Shown here in pieces: positions 14,501-28,432 of a stretch of DNA of 64,000 nucleotides. The number at the start of each line of letters is the position of its first letter. The stretch's first letter is position 1. Location of the stretch: the NCBI GenBank assembly GCA_008360975.2, contig CM039192.1:14939742-15003741 (forward strand), given 5' to 3'. Origin of the DNA: Lichenostomus cassidix (taxonomy: Eukaryota > Chordata > Aves > Passeriformes > Meliphagidae). The notes below the pieces were generated by a model, which saw only the letters and a program-made list of their open reading frames with translations, was not told where the DNA came from and did no database searches. The translations under genes and the position numbers were made by a program.

Positions 14501-17500
14501 TATTTTCAGATCATTGAGTAGTAGACAATTTGGAAACCTTTTCTATTGTACTGAATCTTAACTACATCTCTAGTATTTGTCAAAGGATGTCTCTTCACAT
14601 TTTAAACAAGGAAATGTTTGTGGATTTGTGCTTATAAATCAGTCTGTATGAGGTTTATAATTTATTTTGTAATTGAACAAGTTAAAAAATATCAGAAATT
14701 TTCCTGAGCCACAGCCACCAACCAATAAAATAGGATAATCAGTGGTGTCCCTGGAAGCATCACTGTCACAGAGACCAAAGACATTTTGCTGGGGTTTTGT
14801 TGTTGATTCTGACAATGTAGATTGGTGTAGGTTAAGTTCTATCTATTATTTTAGCTATAATATGCCTGTTGTGCTAATCATTTCAGCCATGCTCTGATGA
14901 ATAATTGACATGGTAGTTAAAAACTTACAAGAGACGCCAAGCCTTACAGCTTGAAAACTCCTCAGTGCCTGGGCCCATTCCTGGGGTTTGGTTGGTGTTT
15001 GTAGAGGAATCCCAGTAGATAAGATAGATTAGAGGGTGGCTTTGGTTTTTAGATGCACATCCTTTCAGAGCAAGGATGATGCAGTGGTACTGCACTAAGG
15101 CTGGGGCTTCCTTGCAATGTCAACTGCTGGCACCTCTGTTATTGCTGCAAATATTCCTTGTGTGGCTGAAACTGAAAGACACACAGGATGAAAATAGCTG
15201 TACATACATGAGGGCTCTTCATCCTGCAGGACACATAAGGTAATGGTTCAAACCAAGCAGTGAGGGATAAAAAGAGAAGAGCAGGTACCTCGTGCAAACA
15301 TCCTGCTGTTCACTGGTCATGGAAGGCAAGGGCTGGTTTGCCCTTACAGCTGCTGGTCAAGCTGCCTGAGAGTAACTTAGTGCTGCTAAGGAATTGCCAG
15401 GAAATGTGCTCTGAGCTGTACAGGGCAAGGACACTCTGGCAGGTGAGTTCTGTGCTGTGCCAACACCACTGCTGCAGCCTCTGCTCCAAGTTATGGACTC
15501 ACAACTGATGGCAAGGGTGGGCTGACAGACAAAGCATGGAATTTAGCACAAGGAGAAATCTATGCTTGCATCTTATTGCAGTGTGTTATCTGACTCCTCT
15601 GACTGCAGCATGTGACTGAATTAAAGTGAATGATGAAATTATGTACAGTCGTTTTCATAAGCAGAAGTCAGTTACAAAGTGCTTCCAGATGTATGTTTAA
15701 TGTATTTCTGTTTTATTATGGTGTCTATTTGATGTACGTGGTACTGACTAAATGGTTAAAAACACTGCAATGTGTACAGAAGTATATTGTACTCAATTTT
15801 TTCCCAAAGTGTCAGTGTTGATAACTAAAAACTGAAATACTGCAATCTAATCAACAGTGCTTTTATGGGCCTATGAGCATAGGCTTTTAACATTTGGGTA
15901 ACTCTACTGTTGGTAGACATAAAAATAAATGGCCCTAAAATTATTTTAGGATTGTAGGTTTAATATAGGGAACTAGATAAAGCTACAAAAAATAAATCAG
16001 AGTAGAATTATTTCTGGCATCACATCTGCCAGGCCCATCAAGAAACAGATATTTTACATGCCTGCTTCCTGGAGTTCAGGAAACCAGCACTCTGCTCAGC
16101 TGGATTGATCAGGTGGACTAAAGATTTATCTCCTTGGCTCTCTCTTTTCTGATATCTTATTTTATGGCCTACAGCCATACCGTTCTGGTTTCAGATCCTA
16201 TCAGGTGTCACAAACCACACCATATCCAGAGTGGTCAATATCACACCCATCAAGTCCAAGTGCAGGAAATATTGTTAGTGAATGAGTTGGATAACTTCTC
16301 TTGGAGTTTGTAACGGGCAGAAGCTCCATCACCCTGGTATCAGACACTGTATGTTGAAGGATAATACATGAAACTGGCATTTGGACTTGTAAAGATGCAT
16401 GACCAGTTTTCTAAAGGAAGATGGTTAATCTAAAAACCATAGCTTCATCTGAATGTCAGGTTTGTTTTGGGGTTTTTCCCCCCACCTAACATTTCTACAT
16501 TTAGTGCTGTTATTGTGCTGAAGTTAGTTAAATATGGTGCATTTTCTGTGCTCAGAGCTGTGACATCAGGTCATGCTGAAGGCTCCTTGCTGGATGTCCC
16601 AGACCTCTGGAGGTGACAGCAGTGGACTCTGTGGTTGTCACAGCAGCCACACTGATGATGTGGTCAGTGTCACCAGCTGACCACAGTCCAGGCAATCCCC
16701 TCACCCCACAGAATGGCCCAAGCACACAGGACTGAATTGGGCATCAGCATTACTTATTCCTGCAGCACGTGATCCTTACATTTATGACTCTGTGGGACAA
16801 TATTACACACTGTACATCTTTTTTTTTCTTCTCTAACCATCTTATTTTTTCTGGTTCCTTTTCTATCTTTTTCCCTTCTACATTTCCCTCAGGGAGCAAA
16901 TTCTGATTTCTCTCAGGAGAACCAACTTTTCACTTCTCCTTCTTCTCTGCTAAGATTATTAGCAATTAAGTAGGTAACATTAACACGTACAGAGTGATAA
17001 TTGACCCAAATTAGATGAAAGAGGCTACAACAAGGGTGGCAAGTTCAGTTTCTCACAGGTGGTGTTGGAAATATTTGGTTTTGCAGGCAAAAAAGCCCTG
17101 TAAATAACCATTTATAACAAAAGAATAGATGGAGGTTTCTCTGCCACATGGGTGAAGACTTAGACCTTTTAAAATAAAAATTGAATTTCTATAGAGTCTG
17201 AAATGTGAAGCTATTGGATGGGCTTAATTTGGTCCAATGCCATAATGCTTTAGATTGTTGCCATATATAGATAAGGGTATATTTAAAATGCATCTGTTTT
17301 AAATTACACATGTAAATAATAATTTCTGAGTTCAGGTGTGGTCACCATGAAAAGGACAGTTGGGATGTTTACTTTAATGTAACAACGCTGGAGCAATTGG
17401 TGCCTAATTAGTCAATTTGTAAAAAGACCCTGAATGAAGCTATAGGTAGCAGAATGTTTGAGAAGCACACACAGTGGTGTGCACTCAACAACAATAATCC

Positions 17501-17911
17501 TGTTTCTCACAGGAATAAATAATCTGATTCTCATCATTATATTATGATTATGATATTATGAACACAAGTTCAGTGTCTGTGAATTTTCTTGGGAAATTTA
17601 ATTCATTTTTGCCAGGATGTTATTCCTGGCACATTTGCTTCTCCTCTTCTGTACAATTTTCCAGATTTATTTCATTGTATCTTTTCTTCCCTGACTTTTG
17701 AGGATGGGAAGGAGGGAAGGAGGGGAGCTGGAGGTGATAATCCCCTTTGGCAACTCACAGCTGGAGATGGGACACCAGAGCAATGGACCAAACCTCTGAG
17801 CTGGGCAGGAGAATCTGCTTTCTGTGAGCTCTGTTTGGTCCCGAAAACCCCCAAAGCTGGTGGCTTGAGAGCAAGGTGGGAAACTCTGTCCCAGAGGAGA
17901 CCACGTGGGTC

Positions 17912-17959
17912 TGTTGTCCCTGTCTGCATGTCCCAGGGTTTGTTGTCCCTGTCTGCATG
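17912..17959. repeat. Short tandem duplication, 29-bp period
   Basis: The 19-base string TGTTGTCCCTGTCTGCATG occurs at 17912 and again at 17941, separated by TCCCAGGGTT. It lies in a GC-richer patch. It is probably a replication-slippage duplication, with no sign of wider array structure. Confidence 0.8.
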
Positions 17960-20040
17960 GTGCAGAAAGGCTGCAGGAATTCCTGGGTGGATTGGATCAG
18001 GACAGCTGAGGAGATCAGGCTGTGAGATTTGGGCTCCCAAACCTCTCTGCCTTGCCAGAGGCTTCTCTTCTTTACTTGAGAGGGTCAAAGCCTACCTGCC
18101 TTGAATGCAAGGGATTACCAGCATGAGCAAAGGGAATCAATACACAGTGCAGTATGAATTTAATGTATGTAAGCCACACTGCATTTTTAATCAGCTATAT
18201 ATTTATTGTAGTGAAGAGTAACAAATTACAGTAGCACTAGCACACAAAAGCTTATGGCATTCCATTATTCTTAATTAATAGGTAAGTGCAAGCCTTTTTT
18301 ATTTATACTGGAGGAGACCTTGTTGCTAATTTGGTTGCAAATGTATCTGTAAAAAGGGAAAAAAATGTATATCTATTTATTTTGCTGTTTTAATAATAGA
18401 GCACTGATTCTTTCCTTTTAGTTTTTTGATCGTTCCTTGGTTTGCAATCAAATATTAACATGTTGATTTTGCATATATTTCAAAGGCGTCCACTCTTTTT
18501 TTTTTAAAGGAAAACAAATTTGTTTGTAACAAACAAACTACTAAAATGCATCTGGAATCTATAATGAACACTGGAAACAACACAGGTTCCCTGGGTTCTT
18601 TTACTGGGTATCTGATCAATCTGCCACTGGAATTATCAATCAGTAGATCACTATGAGAAAAGCCTAAGAGCAGATAACATATATTGTTGATCCATTCACT
18701 GCTGCCCCTTCCCTTCCATGGAGGTAAGAAGACAGAGGTCTCAACAAAACCTATTTGGAGAGCCTTCATTTGGAGCTTCATTGTTCATTCTGGGGAGGTG
18801 AAACCAACTGTGTCAAGTAATTTTTATTCTTTAACAGAATTTAACTATTCCATAATTAGTAATTAGAGTCTTTGCATACTTTCCATATTAAGATCAAAAA
18901 GATCTAGGGAACATTTAATGTGAGTCTTAAAAAATAGAAATTTATATTTAACATCTTCAGTTTTGGTTAAGCTTTCTAAACAGAGCCATTCCTATGTGGT
19001 ATCAGTTGGAACTGGGGAAGCGGACTTCTGAATATTAACCTGCTATACTAGATGTGAGGCGATTTGGAAAATGATCTTTAACCTGATATTAAAAAAATAT
19101 AGAAATATGAGATGTTTAAGATATTAAATAAGAAATAAATAGAAATCTCAATATTAAATTTTAGTTTGATTTGGTACAGGTAGTTTGACAGATTTTGATC
19201 TGTCAAATCCCATGAGAATGTGTTGTTAATATAATCATAATGAAGATCTGATGTTCTATCAGAAGGGCAGGTAAAGGTAAGCAGTGGAATAATTTCAGTT
19301 CTCAGAGCAACAAAGTGAGAAATTTTCTTCAGTGGAAATTTTGTGTACAAAGTTTCTCTGAATCTTTTAAAATGGGTACGTGAGTGGGAAGTGGGTAACT
19401 AACTTTTTGGTTGACTCGGGGGCCAGAATTTGTGCTTGTTATATGTCTTGGAAATTGTTTTTTAATACCAATGACCGCAACTTAGATTTAGATCTTGAAA
19501 TTCTTACAGTCTCCAAGTCTGACACATTTGAATTTTTATGCACTGATCTATAATGATTTTCTGTAGGATGCCGTTGCTGGTGTCCTCTGTTGTGGTAGAT
19601 ACCTGAAACTGCCTATTTCCTTCTGATCATTCTCAAAATCTGATGTGTTGGTTTTTTACAGGCTGTCTTTTTAGGCTCCTTTTTTTCTTGTTCATTGTTT
19701 GAGAGGAAGAATATACTGTCAGAGATGCTTAGAGAAGGTAGTTTTTTTTTTAATAGGTAAGTGGGGGGCACTCACTAATTTCAAAAGTAATCCTTACATA
19801 TGCTAATATGTCTCTCCTCCTCTGTGAGGAATAGATGGATTGCAGTCCAGCAGGGTAGAGCATCACTGTTTGGTTAAGAGAGGCCTGTCAAGCCATTTTC
19901 ATCTGTGTGGTGATGGTGAAACTTTGCTTAAAGTAACATCACATACAGCAAAAAATATAAGCAGCCCTCTCCTGCTGAGCTTCCCAGGACTTGCTGCTTG
20001 CAGTAAATGTTCAAAAACACCACAGAACTTGATCAAGAAC

Positions 20041-20840
20041 TGATAATTGAAAAGATGACGCGACCTAATTTGAGAAGGGTTATATCTTCACGTGCCCCAC
20101 ACTTGTGTAGTTCAAAATAGTACACATCTTGTCCCTTTAACTTCAGGTGTATGTGTCTTGTCTGGTTCTTGGAAGTGACTGTGTACAGGCAGAGCATAAT
20201 TGGCAGCCTGTGACATCCCTGTCTGCAAGTGTCTCTCTAAATGCAGCGTATTTCAGCCTTTATCTAGTGATGGCTGTTACCTGAGAGAAGCCCAGGGCCA
20301 TCTCAAAGGGCTTGTAGCGGCTAATTGTGCCTGTTAGGACTAGCAATTAGCTGGGGATCTCTCCACCAGGCAGCTCCGACACCCACTGGCTTTCAGCTCC
20401 TCTCACGTCCTTCCAGCTAACTAGCTGTGCCAGGCACAGCAGACAGGGACAGGGAGAGGGAGAGGGAGAGCAGGGATGTGTGCAGGACTGCCGGCAGAAA
20501 CACACCCGGGGTTATAATGATACACTGAAATACCACCCAGCCAGAGCAGAAACAGCAGCGAGCGACCTGTCCTCGTTCAGAGGGGTGGGGAGCCAGGCCA
20601 CAGGCACAGGCAGCACTTCAGCTTTAAGAAAATAATAAAATCTAATTACGTATAGGTCATAAAAGAGATCACGTACATATGGTGGTTACTGGTTACCATG
20701 GTGCAAACAATGGTTAAAATGGAAACATGAAGCAGAACATCGGAGAATTAAGATAATAAATCAGTTTCATTGAATAATAAAGCTTTGCACTTACCCATTA
20801 ATTAAGGATAATCGTATGCCATAAGCTTTTGTGTGCTAGA
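20041..20840. promoter_or_regulatory. Candidate cis-regulatory block (unproven)
   Basis: About fifteen CpG dinucleotides fall in the first 700 bases, against a background in which they are scarce, yet the block is too small and too AT-rich at its 3' side for a CpG island. It contains a CACGTG E-box at 20089-20094, a purine hexamer run GGGAGA at about 20446-20474, a TAATTA homeodomain core at 20643-20648, a GTCATAAAA site resembling HOX13/CDX motifs at 20656-20664, and ATTAATTAAGG near 20800. There is no open frame of note. Enhancers of developmental genes in gene deserts often look like this, but motif density alone does not prove function and I cannot name a target gene. Confidence 0.3.
20446..20474. 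repeat. GGGAGA purine microrepeat
   Basis: GGGACA is followed by three copies of GGGAGA and then GCAGGG. It is a short G-rich purine run with four or more GGG tracts spaced by 3 bases, so G-quadruplex formation on the plus strand is possible. It lies inside the CpG-enriched block. Confidence 0.7.
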
Positions 20841-23800
20841 AGTAATGTGTTACTCTTTACCATAAATATATAGATGATTAAAAATTCAATACACCTTACA
20901 GGTAGCAAATTCATACCATGCTCTGTATATATTACGAATGAAAGATGAAAGCGTTCTTTTTACGCTTATTATTTTTTGGATTGGGATAGAGTGTTTCAAT
21001 TACCCACCAGAATTTGAGGTTTTGATAGTGATTGGAAGACTTGAGAAAATCTACTTCTTGAAATCTTTGTGGAAATCTTTAAACACTGATGACATAATTC
21101 AAAGATTTCTACAAATGTTCAAAAAATAGGCTGGGCTTGTCTGCCACATCTGGTTTCCAACAGCGAATTGAGACATACCACATAATGCAACACGCTGTAA
21201 CACAATACAGCCTGATCTTGTATTGACCCTTCCACTTGATACATCTTTAGGTGCTTTATAATCCCTAACAAATGTACCTTAAAATCCTATTGAACTGTGT
21301 AGGCAATTGAGAACAAATGTCTTCAGACCAGAAATAGCATCTGATTCTCGGACCAAACGAGAGAGAGCCATGCCAGATCCACAGGGTGTGCAGACTAAAG
21401 GACATGAAGGCTTCTGCCTACTCCTGTGAATCAAGGGCAGAGAAAATCTTGGGAGCCAGCACAGAGCACCAGACAACTGGGGTTTATTCCCTTTCTCAAA
21501 TGAACAGAAATGAAACGCACAAAACATTTTTAAAATTACATCATTAAATCCCTGGCTCTCTCAGGATATTTTCTTCCTTTTATCTGTAAAGTGGCATTTG
21601 CCAGATAAATTTTCAGATAGAGACAATAGTCTCAGGCTGAAGGCGTGGTGGACACAGGCTGTGTGAACCCCAAATCCTGCTCTCTGGCTCTTGCCCAGTG
21701 CTCTGTGGAGCAGCCCAGCTCCTTGGCACAGAAATAAATGTTCACTAATGTGCACAGACCATTTTTCTTAATGTTATAAAGGAAACTATGAAGATCTTGG
21801 ACTTTTTTTTTCTTTCTGTCCTTGTAGAAAGTTATGTATTTGCCTTTGATTCCCTTCCTGCCTCTCTAAAATTATGACTCAAAATCTCTCAGTGAATCCG
21901 TTCAGCTGACAAATATGCACTTTTAAAAATTATATTTTAGGGGAAATACTGAATAAACGGAGGCCTACAGTACATCAACTATCAAACCAACTCAGCCTGC
22001 TTCCTGTAAAATGCAGAAAGCCAGTTTTTTCACTGGCATTTCAGCTCTGAGATCCCAGTTTGAGTCCAACTTGAACCAGTGAGAAAAATTAATTAGGTGA
22101 CATGGGTTCAGCTTCTCTTGCACAAGCCATCCTACATAACTGAGTAGAATTTTGGCTATTCACTCTAAAAAGCTCTGCTTAGAAATGTGGCTTTGTTTAC
22201 ATGCAGCTTGATTTTTTTGTAGACCTGACAGAGGGAATCCCTATGTACTGCAGACTGATCATACAGTGAGGGCTGTGTGAGAGGAATTTGTGCTTCTAAC
22301 AACACACTGAACCTTGGCAGAAGGCATGGAAAGAGCAATCCTTTAATGCTTATCAATACATGAGTGGATATTTCCCAGAGTATTAACCCGAATTGCAGAG
22401 ATGTGTGCTGGAATGTGTAAAACACGCAATGCAAAGAGGGGGTGAAAGCCTTTTGTCTACTCTCAAAAGAGAGCTGGGGGAAAAAAAATTAAGAGAAACA
22501 AATCCAAATCCTTCCAAACTGAACTTAAGTGTTAAACGTGACCTTTGGATTTAAGAACCACAAATTTTCACAGGAAGTTGAAAACACGCTGGATGGGGGA
22601 ACTAAAGAACAGCAGGAACAGATGCCATTATTTGGCACACAGTGGGGAGAGCAGCACAGAAAAGGCAGTCTCTGCAGAAGACATTTGCCTTTAACTCTCT
22701 TTGTTTTCTCTTGGGGAGATAAGGGTAGGCACTGTGTGAGATTTTCTCCTTACATCAAAAGGCTTGGGGCAGAGGGGAAGAACAAGTTTCAAAATATTTT
22801 AAGAACCTGGCCATAAAAAATTTCGGTTATCTGTTTTACAGTACAAGAGGGTTTGTGAGCAGAGAAGCGAGCCTAGGAGGAATCTCCTTAGATTAACTGC
22901 AACAGCCACTTGCTAGCAGGGAAGGAGAGACCTGGGAAAGGGAACAAATAGTGTGCAGTCTTTGTTAAATAGAGTTATATTCACAAAGGATGTGCATGTG
23001 AAATTCCCTGCGTTGCCAGCTTATGGGGCAGAGGGATAAGCCTGGATCCTGCAGGGTGAGCTCACCCTGTCCGTGCTGCTGGGGCTCTGGGGAGCCTCTA
23101 CAGATGGGACACAGAGGCTAATGACATTTCCTCACCCACCCAGGGGACAGTCTCAAACACATACAGAAGAATCACCCACTGTAGTTTCACACAGCTTCTG
23201 TATTGCTAGGAGCATGAGATAAAACCAAAAACCACCTCTTGCACTTTCCTGTGACTGTTGGTACTTTGAGTCCAGGTTGGACCACAGGAATGGAGAGAGC
23301 ACATTGCACCACCAGTGAATCCAAAGAAGGTTTATTGGTTGATGTTTATTTCTGATTCGGAACTAGTGGAGAATTGTGTGGAATGGCACCAAATGTAATG
23401 AATGGTACAGGCTGGGTACCCAAAATGGGTACAGCAACTATTCAAATAAATTATTTAAAGAAATGACATGATATTTTGTAAAACCTTGTCCACTTACATG
23501 TAAGAGGTTGAATACTTGTGCCAGGGGCCTGATGACCTTTCCTGCAGTAGTATCTGCTCAGAGATACTGGGATCAAAGAATTGCTAATTAGTGGTATCTC
23601 TTTGGGAGGGAGGAGAGAAAGATTATAACTCTGCTTTCACTTCTGAAGATAACATTTAGTATCACATTGGCCTATCTTTGCCAACTATTTCAGTACACAA
23701 ATTATAGTTTTCATGACCCTATAAGCATTCCTAGTTCAAAACAAAGTACTAGGAAGCAAAGATAAGTTGCAGGGGATGGGTGCAAGAAAAATATTTTTTA

Positions 23801-26800
23801 AAAAGGATTATTGTGAAAATCAACAGTCTCAATCCGGTTGTGTCATTATTAAGACTCCTGACTTTGTAAATTCCTGCAGTGTCAGAGGTGAGGCCAGTTT
23901 ACTGACAAGGGTTCATATGTCTAACATAGGAATTCCTGGGGGGTTTTTGTGCCTGAAAGTTAGCAATTGACACAAATGCATCTCAGATTTTAGTGGGGTT
24001 TAAGGATGCTAACTTAGGAAGGGTCAGTAGTGGCAGAAGCCTAAGTGGTTTGCGTGTCTAGGGAGCAATGCCTAATATGAAGGTAAGAGGTTGGGTAAAA
24101 TGGGTATAATCCATGTTGAAAGCTTTTAATTTTTACATGTCCTCTTACTTTAAGTATCTGTGTAGTCCATAGGGTGTGATTTGCATGATGGTCTTCTCAT
24201 GTCTTTGGTGGTGTGAAGAAGTGCTAATCTGTGCTTCAATGTCACAGACCAGGCAATTTAAAGTTGCTTTCAATGTAAATAGGAATTATCCCTATAGATT
24301 CATTGGTATAGTGATATAGAACATAGAGATAAACAAAAATGTAGTGAATAAAGGACTGATATGCCTAACAATTTGCAGAAGTGGACCTAGAGTGCGCAGA
24401 TTTCTCTTTTGCAGACAAAACTTACTCCACAAATGAAAATATAAGTGAAAGAAATTAAGCTGTTCTTTTCATGTAAAAATGTTGTTTTGTCAGTACATTC
24501 TAATTTCCTAAATTTGCTCCAAGTCAAAACTATTGGAGAATCAGAAACATTGGAGGCCTCTTGTGTTTAATGAGGGCTGGTGCCTTTTGTCATTTGAGAG
24601 GGAAAAAAAAAGAAAAAGATATGGCAATGGAAGCTATTTTGCTAATGTTTTTATCTATTCTGTGACTGACATCAATAATACATAACAGTTCCATTGACAT
24701 TGCATCCTGTCCAATGGACCCACTGACCTGATTCAATGTCAGCTGAAATGCCTCATACATCATAAACATCCATGAATTCTCATAGATCCATTATCCTCCC
24801 GCCCGGTCCAGGAGTGCCAGGGATCCAATACTAAGCCTACAGGAGTTTGAATTCTTTTTTTTTATTCAGTTTATATTTTCTTTCACACTAAGAAGAAGCA
24901 ACTCCACTCCTTGTAGAATGTAACTGGGAGACCCCTAAACATTTTATGAATACATGAATGATAATGATGTCAATAGTCATTCAGATACTCGGCTGATAAG
25001 CCTGTGGTGTACAAACCCAGATAAATACCTCATACCTTGTCAGGAGAGCCTGCAAACCTGATATGTCATTCTGCTTTATTGTGCAAGAATATATGAATCA
25101 TAATATTCCTATTAACATTGTACAAAGTCTGCAGTAGTTGGAGGCTTCACCCAATGACAGTAAAACTTTCATAAAAATATGGATAGTTAGCATGTGCCCC
25201 TGCTGTGATTTCATTGCCACTAAAAGCAAAGGGAACACGATTGAAAAATATTCCAAAGTTTTCCATTGGTCCCCCTGAACAGTATACTGCAGCAGTATAT
25301 ATTTGTTTTACCACTGAGCCTGTTTAGCAGTCAAACTGTAGGAAATTGAATACACACTTACTGTATAAAAATGATATGCTTGGTTAGTGATACTTTAGAA
25401 GAAATAAGTGCATCAATCATAGAATAGCAGGTTGTCAAGGCTTTATATGTAGGAAAAACACAGAACAAAGAATGTAATGCATGTTGGGCACCTTTTTACA
25501 AAAGTTTCATGCCAAAGTTGATTTACAATGAACATTTCCCTCCCTCTCTCCACCCAAATTCTTCTAAAGAAACGTTCAAAGAAATCTGAGCAAACTATCA
25601 TGCTTTCTGTTCTGACGTGTGTGTAATTACAAGATCATCCTCATTGTGAATTTTCTGTTTGGTTGATTTAAGAAAAAAAAAAAGGTGCATACTCTTAATG
25701 CTGTTCTGTCATTCAAACTCAGAAGGGTAATTTTCCTCACAAGTTAATGGGAAGGAGACAACTTAATAATTAGCCTGGTTTAGACAGGGCCAGATCTCTG
25801 ACAAGGAGCAGTGCCTGCACCCAGAACGTGCCTCGGAGCCTGAGCAGCTCTCCTGGCAAGCCCTGCAGAGTTTCATTGTGAGCACTCTGCCCCAAAAAGA
25901 GGGCTCTGAGGTGTGCCCTGCAGCTGTCCTGGGCACCATCTTCGTCCAGTGGTTCTCCTGGGCGTGTTGGTCATGCTCAATTTCCCATCAGAGCCCTCTG
26001 AGATGTGCAGAGCTGACACACAATCTGTGCACTGCCCAAGCTTTCCTGACAGCACGTGAAAATCTCCAGATTAAAACTGCCATGGGGTGGTCTATTGCCA
26101 TGGACTGTTGCATCACTCTGCAGGATCCACACCCCAAAGCATGACGCCCAGCCTGCTTCTGCCTAAATGCAAACTCAGGTGCTCTGTTGTCACACAGGCC
26201 AAGACTTCAGCTGGTAAAAAGGTTTCTGGATTTCCAGCTCAGCAGCTATTCTCACTCTCAGTTTCTTCTTTGGGGCATCCATCCACCCTCCCATGTGTGT
26301 GACTCCCTCCATTACAGGGATTTATGCTGCAGACATATGGCTCTAGTTAATCTGGCAATAGCTCTTGCTCCCTTCTAAGAGATCTGTTCTGGACAGGTAA
26401 TCATACATTGTAATGAAATATATCACAAAGACCCTTTTATTTCAGCAACAGACAAAGACATCTTTTGAAGTTCACCTTAAATGTTGTTGATACTAATACA
26501 ACCCTCCCAAATATCAAAATAATTGCAGTTCAGTTCTGTTGTTGGCCAATAAAAAGCCACAAATCTTCAAAATTCTACGCCTAAATCCATATTTGATTGT
26601 TTCAGTGATCTGCCCATGTAACCTCTGGTCACTACTGGGGAGAACCAAAGCAAATAAGCATTGATTAGGCTATCTGAAAACTACTGAAATGCACAAATGA
26701 CCACTTGTGCCTCATCACCCCTCTGGCTGCCATGTGCAAAACTCCCTGATTGCCATTTGTCAGTAGTGGTTTAAGGGCTCGAAAAGTTCAATGTTTCTTT

Positions 26801-28432
26801 CCCTTACCAAAAGGAGAATGAAGAATGGGGTAGGTTCAACCAGATTATTTTAAGAGGAAAAGAACAAAGTCCCGTGAATTTTATGACAGGTTTTTGGTCA
26901 GAGAGGGCAATCTGGACCCCTGCAAGCCCTGAGCCCCATAAGCAAGGACCATGCCTGGAGGAGCATCCCATTGCCTCTTCAACTTTTGGTATTTTTCACT
27001 CATGGCTCTCCTCCACCAGAGCTATTCCTGGGGAAGTGCCAAGACAGTGCTTCAAGACCAACTGTCTCCTCCAAACTCTTCATTGCTGGGGAGACTCAGG
27101 TATGAGTCACAGCAATGCCATCCTCATAGCATGTTTTTATTCCTTCACCTTCATCCATCTGGCTATGTTTGTGGAATGAAGGCCCAGTAAAAGCACCTTA
27201 TCGATTTGACTTCTTAGCATTAAACAGTTTAGTAGCATGAAGGTTTACAAAATCTCTGTTATTTAATATATTATTATCTGGAAAAAAATAATATTCTTAA
27301 CTGAAACATGCAGACATCTTTATGTGTCCTTTGGCAGAGCAATTTCTAACTGGTCTCCACCTTAATCTCATTTTTGTTGATTTCATTGTTTTTAGAGCCC
27401 TTTAATTTCCCTTCAAATTAAACAAACAAACCCCAAAACTTATTTTTCCAGAACCAAACAGGTACATATAAATAGATAAGCTCATGCTGCACAAGAATGT
27501 AATGAAGACACTAGTAAAAGCAGAAAGCATCCTCTCTGTGTGCAACTGGGAACTGAACTCTGTATCTTGAAGTATTTCTGTATCTCCAAGTTAAGGGTGC
27601 AATTGAGATGTCTTCTATATCACAGTTTTTAAGTGGAGTTTTCATGTAATCTCTAAATAAATGGATTCAGTGAATTACCCACTGGGTCTCCTCTCTTCTG
27701 TATCTTCTAGAACTTATATGCTATTATGGTTTTTCTATTTCATTATTATCAATTGTTTGGCCCTCATGGATTTCCTTCAGGGTCATTGCATAACAAATGA
27801 CTCAGAAAACTCATGCAAAGTGATGCACAAGAGGATAGTGTGTGTGTATATATATATGTGTGTGTGTGTGTATCTTTAGCACCACCATGGACTCTAATCC
27901 AGCAGAGGACTTTTGCGACCCAAACCCAACATTTCTATCCACTGTGAAAGGGCTTTACATCTTTATAACTGCTAAAAGTATGTCTAGATGAAGATCTTCA
28001 CGTTTTTATGGCAAGGTTAATGCCACCACTAAATTGTCTAACACCACACAGACTCCTTACAGCCTGGTGAGACTTCCCAGTGAGGGTTTTGTTATGTTGT
28101 AAACTGACTTTGCAAAGCTGCAAAACCTTGTGCACTCAAAAAATTCTGGACACCAACCAGATTCCTTTCAATAGTCCTAAGCAAGGCATCATGAGCTGAA
28201 GGCCTTGGAGCTTTTTAGCCTTTCCTCAAAATCTCGATAGCCAGAGGAATAAGTCTACGTAGAGCTGATGAGTTCTTTCTGATGCTGGAAATGTTGTGAA
28301 TATACACCACAGAGGTACCTGCCACCCAGCCTTGTTGGATGGCTGCACTGGAGAGCAGCCCTGGACAGAAGAAAAGAAAATAAATTTGCCATACAAAGAA
28401 CACTGTGATCATTTTTGAGTCTCAGGACAGTC
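20841..28432. other. Unique AT-rich noncoding DNA, no gene seen
   Basis: No supportable exon or recent repeat was found. The patch 25790-26140 is GC-richer and opens short frames on both strands. A TA/TG dinucleotide run lies near its end at 27840-27873. A sequence at about 23280-23460 contains GGTTTATTGG and could be the reverse of an LTR polyadenylation region, but I could not find matching ends or a target duplication, so it is not called. Confidence 0.55.
27840..27873. repeat. (TG)n/(TA)n dinucleotide microsatellite
   Basis: About 34 bases of TG, then TA, then TG alternation. It is simple sequence with no host element evident. Confidence 0.85.

Larger units (their letters stand above)
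8921..20040. other. Unique noncoding DNA with small structured sites
   Basis: I see no gene in this stretch. It holds a short telomere-like string at 9097-9110, a possible degenerate LTR-like patch at 10117-10480, a perfect palindrome at 11332-11355, a poly(A) tract at 11562-11586 and a 29-bp-period duplication at 17912-17959. GC-richer patches at 13405-13690 and 17590-18105 open frames on both strands without recognisable protein content. The 171-residue frame at 17589-18104 has an equally open 138-residue frame on the opposite strand, which argues for base composition rather than selection. Confidence 0.55.

Noticed and set aside
15190..15260. Possible tRNA T-arm string GGTTCAAAC
   Set aside because: No acceptor, D-arm or anticodon arm could be folded around it.
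17589..18104. 171-residue plus-strand frame with a 138-residue minus-strand partner
   Set aside because: It lies in a GC-rich patch, both strands are open, there is no recognisable domain, and a 29-bp duplication sits within the frame.
20041..20720. CpG island promoter
   Set aside because: CpGs are locally enriched, but GC content and density are below island levels, and no first exon follows.
23280..23460. Possible reversed LTR around GGTTTATTGG
   Set aside because: No TG...CA ends with a matching target duplication could be found and the family is not recognised.
25895..26005. Inverted repeat GAGGGCTCTG / CAGAGCCCTC
   Set aside because: A 10-bp arm with about 80 bases between is within chance expectation for 64 kb.
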